Made by a program: the position numbers and the translations under genes. A model generated the notes under the pieces. It saw only the letters and a program-made list of their open reading frames with translations. It did no database searches and was not told the origin of the DNA. Shown here piece by piece: positions 60,751-64,000 of a stretch of DNA of 64,000 nucleotides. Location of the stretch: NCBI GenBank assembly GCA_016841825.1, contig JAENYK010000002.1, positions 248,001-312,000 on the forward strand. Reading direction: 5' to 3'. The DNA is from Halothermothrix sp. GTDB lineage: Bacteria > Bacillota > Halanaerobiia > DY22613. Position 1 is the stretch's first letter; each line of letters opens with the position of its first letter.

Positions 60751-60778
60751 TTGAAATTACCTAAAAATGTGGTATAAT
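60751..60778 (+). promoter_or_regulatory. Extended -10 promoter of the HEAT-repeat gene
   Basis: TTGAAA (60751-60756), 16 nt, TATAAT (60773-60778) with TGG directly in front. Confidence 0.75.
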
Positions 60779-60857
60779 TTAAATAAGTGCAGACTATAAA
60801 AACGCAGAATTGGAGAGAGAAAAAAAACAGATATAATCATATAAAGGAGGGGGAATC

Positions 60858-61484
60858 ATGGATGAATTATTTCTGTCGTTAGATGAAAGGCTTGATCAGA
60901 TGGCAAAGATGACCTACACAGAGATATATAAAGAGATGGATATGATTATTGAGGAGTATCCAGAAAAAGAGGTTTATTCCAGATTGATCGAGCGATTGTC
61001 TGCCTTTACGACAAAATTAAGACGGGCTGCTATCTATGGACTGGCACGGATTGGTAGTGAGGAAGCTGCGACTCAATTAATGTACCAACTTCGGTCCAGT
61101 AAAAAGGGGATTCGGATGGAAGCCAGGAAAGCTTTGGGGGAGATCGGTGGATACAAGGTTGTACAAGTTCTGATTAAAGGAATGGGGTACAAAGACTGGT
61201 TTGCCCGGGAGACTGCGGGGAAAGCTCTTGCTGAATTGGGTACTCCAGAGGCATTGCCTACATTGATTAATGTGATCTTTAACGATCGTAGTGACAAGGT
61301 TCGCAAATCTGCTGCTATAGCCATTAAAAAGATATTAGAGCGTAGTGGTAGTAGAGATCTAGTGGAAAGTCTAGATGAATTTTTAAAACCATATAGAAAT
61401 AAACCGGGATATAAAGGGTTTAAACTTCTAGAATCTGAACTCGTATTAGAAACATGTGATAATTTGATTAGAAATGTAAGCTAA
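60858..61484 (+). CDS. HEAT-repeat protein
   Basis: 208 residues of helical repeats. Units are recognisable at about 45-75 (RRAAIYGLARIGSEEAATQLMYQL), 76-105 (GIRMEARKALGEIGGYKVVQVLIKGM), 106-137 (WFARETAGKALAELGTPEALPTLINVI) and 138-165 (DKVRKSAAIAIKKIL), each cited in part: EARKALGEIG and TAGKALAELG show the repeat core. Such proteins act as scaffolds or, in some families, as phycobilin lyases; lyase function is very unlikely here. GGAGGGGG lies before the ATG. No enzyme domain; partner unknown. Confidence 0.85.
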   Translation: MDELFLSLDERLDQMAKMTYTEIYKEMDMIIEEYPEKEVYSRLIERLSAFTTKLRRAAIYGLARIGSEEAATQLMYQLRSSKKGIRMEARKALGEIGGYKVVQVLIKGMGYKDWFARETAGKALAELGTPEALPTLINVIFNDRSDKVRKSAAIAIKKILERSGSRDLVESLDEFLKPYRNKPGYKGFKLLESELVLETCDNLIRNVS

Positions 61485-61507
61485 ATACACTTTAGATCGG
61501 GAGAGAT

Positions 61508-61536
61508 AAAAAGAGAGCCTGTAGGCTCTCTTTTTT
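61508..61536 (+). terminator. Intrinsic terminator of the HEAT-repeat gene
   Basis: AGAGAGCC (61512-61519), TGTA, GGCTCTCT (61524-61531), flanked by A- and T-runs. Confidence 0.88.
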
Positions 61537-61776
61537 ATGTATTAATTGTCAATAGGAAATTTTTTTGCCGATTAGTAATTTCCTAAACCGGTTAAAGAGA
61601 ATGCTATGCCAAATAATTTAGAAAAATCATTGAAATGACTAAAATTAATTGAAAAAGGTGTTAATTCCGTGATCTGTGCTTTTTTCTTATCCAAACTCAA
61701 ATTTTCTTATAACTATTTTCCCTATTTAAACATATACATTATATAGAAAGCTTATTGGAAAGGAGGGTTGGGATAA

Positions 61777-64000
61777 ATGAAAGTAGTCTTTTGGTTAGAT
61801 CCTAAAATTGGTTTTGATTGTACAACACCAGAAGTCTTAGCAAGGATTGCAGATGGTCTGGCTAGTTTAGGTTATGAGGTGGAATTGTTAGTAGAAGACC
61901 AGATTTTGGATGATTATAAGGTAGAAAAGGCTTCCAGACGGGTTTATTATACGCAAAGTGGGCAGCAGATTGTTGCCGACCTTTTAATCTGTAATTCATT
62001 GAACAAACTCTTAAGAACAGATTTGCAAAGGGTAGGTGGCAGAATGTGGCTGGCTTTAGAAGAAGATGTAACAGAAGTAGCCGAAATCTTTGAAAAATAC
62101 CAACTCCATGATGCAGTTCAGGTGCTTACTCTGGCGAAAGAGATAAAAAATAAATTACAGAATATAGAAATTGACTCCACTCTAATTCAGCCAGGTTTAA
62201 AGCTAGAGCGATTTAAATCTTTTTCGCCGAAAACAAAAAAGAGTTGGGGAATCACGGTAAGTTTTTTTGGTTCCAATCAGGAAGTATTAAGCCAGGTTTT
62301 GCAAGGTGTAGAGATGGCTTCAAATTCATTGAATCGTCTAAAGGTGCAGTTACTTACTGATCGGGAATACCAGTTCAAAACTTTTTTGACTATGGAAACA
62401 ATGATTAAACCGTCACAGGATGAAAGAATTAAAGCTTATGAGAAGTCGGATATAATTATTCATATCCCTGGTGCAGAAAGATTCTCTCTGGTTCCTTTGG
62501 AAGGAATGGCGGTAGGTTTACCGGTTATTTTGCTGGATCACCCAGGAATAAAGCAATATGCTAAAAATCGGGAAAACTCCCTGATTATAAAAAAAATTAA
62601 TCCCACTGATATTGCCCTTTCCATCTTAAATATCACTAAATTTGGTAATATTAGGCAAAAACTAAAAAGTTATGGTTTACAAGTTGTTCAAAATTATGAC
62701 CTAAGTACCAGCATTAAGGGTCTGGAAAGTTTGATAGATCAAATGATTCCAACAAAGGATGATCTTGTTCATGAATCAGATAATTCTGAGCAGGAGATGG
62801 TTGATATTGTGGTAGTTAATCATAATTCAGGTTCCGGGATCAAAGATTGTCTGGCTCTTTTGAGGAAATATACATTGAATACGTCTTATTCTTCAAGAAT
62901 TATTGTAGTAGATAATGGAAGCAGTGACGAGAGTCTTGGCTATCTGCAAAAACAAGAGGAGATCACTCTGATCGCTAATCAACAGAATGGGGGCTATGCC
63001 AAAGCATGTAATCAGGGCATTTTAGCGGGCAAAGGTAATTATATTTTACTCTTGCATAGCGATAGTAAGGTTACTGAAGGATGGTTAGTACCGCTTCTCA
63101 AAGCAATCAAAGATCCAAAAGTTGGAATGGCTGTTCCGCGGATAATTACTACTGTACAGGAAGGATTAGACACAAATGAAGAAAACTTATCTGGAGAATT
63201 GGAAGAGATAGAGGCAGCCGAAGATTCGGTTGAGCGAAATTTACATATTGCTGAAACTGAACAACGGGCTAAAGATTCAGTGGAATTTGCAGTTGGATGC
63301 AAAATGATTAAGCGAAAACTTTTAAATCAGATTGGTTTGTTGGCAGAGGAGTTTTTCTTATACTGCGAAGAGATGGATTATTCCTTAAGAATAAAAGAAA
63401 AAGGCTATGAGATTAAGGATGTTCCTGAATCGGTGGTAATACATGACTGTGATCAGGCCTGGCAAAAACTATCTCCAGAGATGCAGCTGCAGAGAGATAA
63501 ATATTTGAACGAGAGCAAAAAATACTTTAAAGAAAAGTGGGGTACTCTTGATCTGGTTACATCACCAACACGAGAAGTAGATGGAATCATTCTCTTGAGT
63601 ATTAATCCCTGGCAGAGAAAAGCACAGCGTACAGAAGCAGTAATGGATTATTTTACCCGTCAAGGTCAAAAAATTGTCTATGTAGAACCCTATTGCTCTG
63701 CAGCGATTCCAATTGTTTTAGGGCAAGGACAGTATATTTATACGCCAAAAGGTAGTGGAACTATCTATCATAATCTACAAAATTCGGGAAGTAGAACCGA
63801 GATGATCGACGATTTGAAGGGATACCTGGGTGAATGGGAGATTAAACAACCACTGCTCTGGATTGAAGTTTCCTGGTGGGAGCCAGTACTGAAACATGTG
63901 GAGCATCTATATCAAATATACGTAGCCCCGGGAACCCTTCTGGGGGATGATATAGAGACATATCAACAACTCAAAGCCAGATATGGTAGTGATGAAGAAT
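61777..64000 (+). CDS. Multidomain glycosyltransferase (partial, runs off the window)
   Basis: At least 741 residues; the frame is open to the right edge. Residues 1-320 form a GT-B-type domain whose C-terminal half has HIPGAERFSLVPLEGMAVGLPVI, in part LVPLEGMAVGLPVI, the E-x7-E-like donor site of GT4 enzymes. Residues about 340-590 form a GT2 domain: VDIVVVNHNSGSG, IVVDNGSSDESLGYL, NQQNGGYAKACNQG, LLLHSDSKVT and the ED-containing EMDYSLRIKEKGY. From about 600 a third domain begins (IILLSINPWQRKAQRTEAVMDYF, in part). Fused transferases of this kind build surface polysaccharide or glycosylate surface proteins. GGAGGG lies 9 bases before the ATG. It is cytoplasmic, probably membrane-associated. 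Confidence 0.87.
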   Translation, partial: MKVVFWLDPKIGFDCTTPEVLARIADGLASLGYEVELLVEDQILDDYKVEKASRRVYYTQSGQQIVADLLICNSLNKLLRTDLQRVGGRMWLALEEDVTEVAEIFEKYQLHDAVQVLTLAKEIKNKLQNIEIDSTLIQPGLKLERFKSFSPKTKKSWGITVSFFGSNQEVLSQVLQGVEMASNSLNRLKVQLLTDREYQFKTFLTMETMIKPSQDERIKAYEKSDIIIHIPGAERFSLVPLEGMAVGLPVILLDHPGIKQYAKNRENSLIIKKINPTDIALSILNITKFGNIRQKLKSYGLQVVQNYDLSTSIKGLESLIDQMIPTKDDLVHESDNSEQEMVDIVVVNHNSGSGIKDCLALLRKYTLNTSYSSRIIVVDNGSSDESLGYLQKQEEITLIANQQNGGYAKACNQGILAGKGNYILLLHSDSKVTEGWLVPLLKAIKDPKVGMAVPRIITTVQEGLDTNEENLSGELEEIEAAEDSVERNLHIAETEQRAKDSVEFAVGCKMIKRKLLNQIGLLAEEFFLYCEEMDYSLRIKEKGYEIKDVPESVVIHDCDQAWQKLSPEMQLQRDKYLNESKKYFKEKWGTLDLVTSPTREVDGIILLSINPWQRKAQRTEAVMDYFTRQGQKIVYVEPYCSAAIPIVLGQGQYIYTPKGSGTIYHNLQNSGSRTEMIDDLKGYLGEWEIKQPLLWIEVSWWEPVLKHVEHLYQIYVAPGTLLGDDIETYQQLKARYGSDEE

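Overview
The window looks like a piece of the chromosome of an anaerobic, low-GC Firmicute that has an outer membrane and carries sporulation genes; Halanaerobiales or a close relative is my best guess, by inference. The reasons are AT-rich sequence with consensus TTGACA/TATAAT promoters and strong GGAGG ribosome binding sites, a Bacillus-like gene order including sporulation genes (Gin, yabG, veg, abrB), and proteins that need an outer membrane (two TolC-like efflux factors, a large beta-barrel protein, a PorV/FadL-like protein). No rRNA, tRNA, CRISPR array or intact insertion sequence was found.

Layout. 1-2.1 kb: the end of an HD-GYP protein, then guaB. 2.5-9.9 kb: a lactate utilisation locus (FadR-type regulator, lactate permease, EtfB, ferredoxin-fused EtfA, FAD-linked lactate dehydrogenase, LarA racemase) matching the gene content of the electron-confurcating Lct system of Acetobacterium. 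10-18.3 kb: a four-repeat protein of unknown function, a GNAT protein, a structured RNA (copy 1), a pair of ABC exporters, an unknown protein and an ABC-2 transporter. 18.5-28 kb: a tripartite efflux operon (two TolC-like proteins, two MacB-like permeases, an adaptor and an ATPase) followed by an OmpR-type two-component system. 28-30.3 kb: a DacF-type carboxypeptidase and a 2-hydroxyacid dehydrogenase. 30.6-41.2 kb: the conserved csfB-darA-holB-ricT-yabA-yabB-rsmI-abrB-metG-tatD block; metG has a T-box leader with a broken second metG behind it.

41.2-54.7 kb: lineage-specific DNA lies between tatD and rsmA, genes that sit close together in Bacillus. It holds a second copy of the structured RNA, a DUF362 gene, degS/degU, a c-di-GMP-I riboswitch followed by a non-coding region of about 780 nt, two outer-membrane proteins, two tandem homologous RNAs, HEARO-like repeats, a DMT transporter, a GH18 protein, a radical SAM protein and a transaldolase. 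54.7-64 kb: rsmA-ykuK-yabG-veg, small membrane proteins, a P1 peptidase, a trypsin-like protein, a HEAT-repeat protein and the start of a multidomain glycosyltransferase.

The most striking element is at 44.5-45.5 kb. A canonical c-di-GMP-I aptamer with a readable terminator/antiterminator is followed not by a gene but by a run of hairpins. These show TCCTCC or a close variant about twelve times, mostly in loops, and end at a strong terminator. CCUCC is the anti-Shine-Dalgarno sequence, so this may be a c-di-GMP-controlled RNA that pairs with ribosome binding sites. Two further RNA families (11.8/41.4 kb and the tandem pair at 49.4-49.9 kb) keep conserved helices with compensatory changes and match no class I can name.
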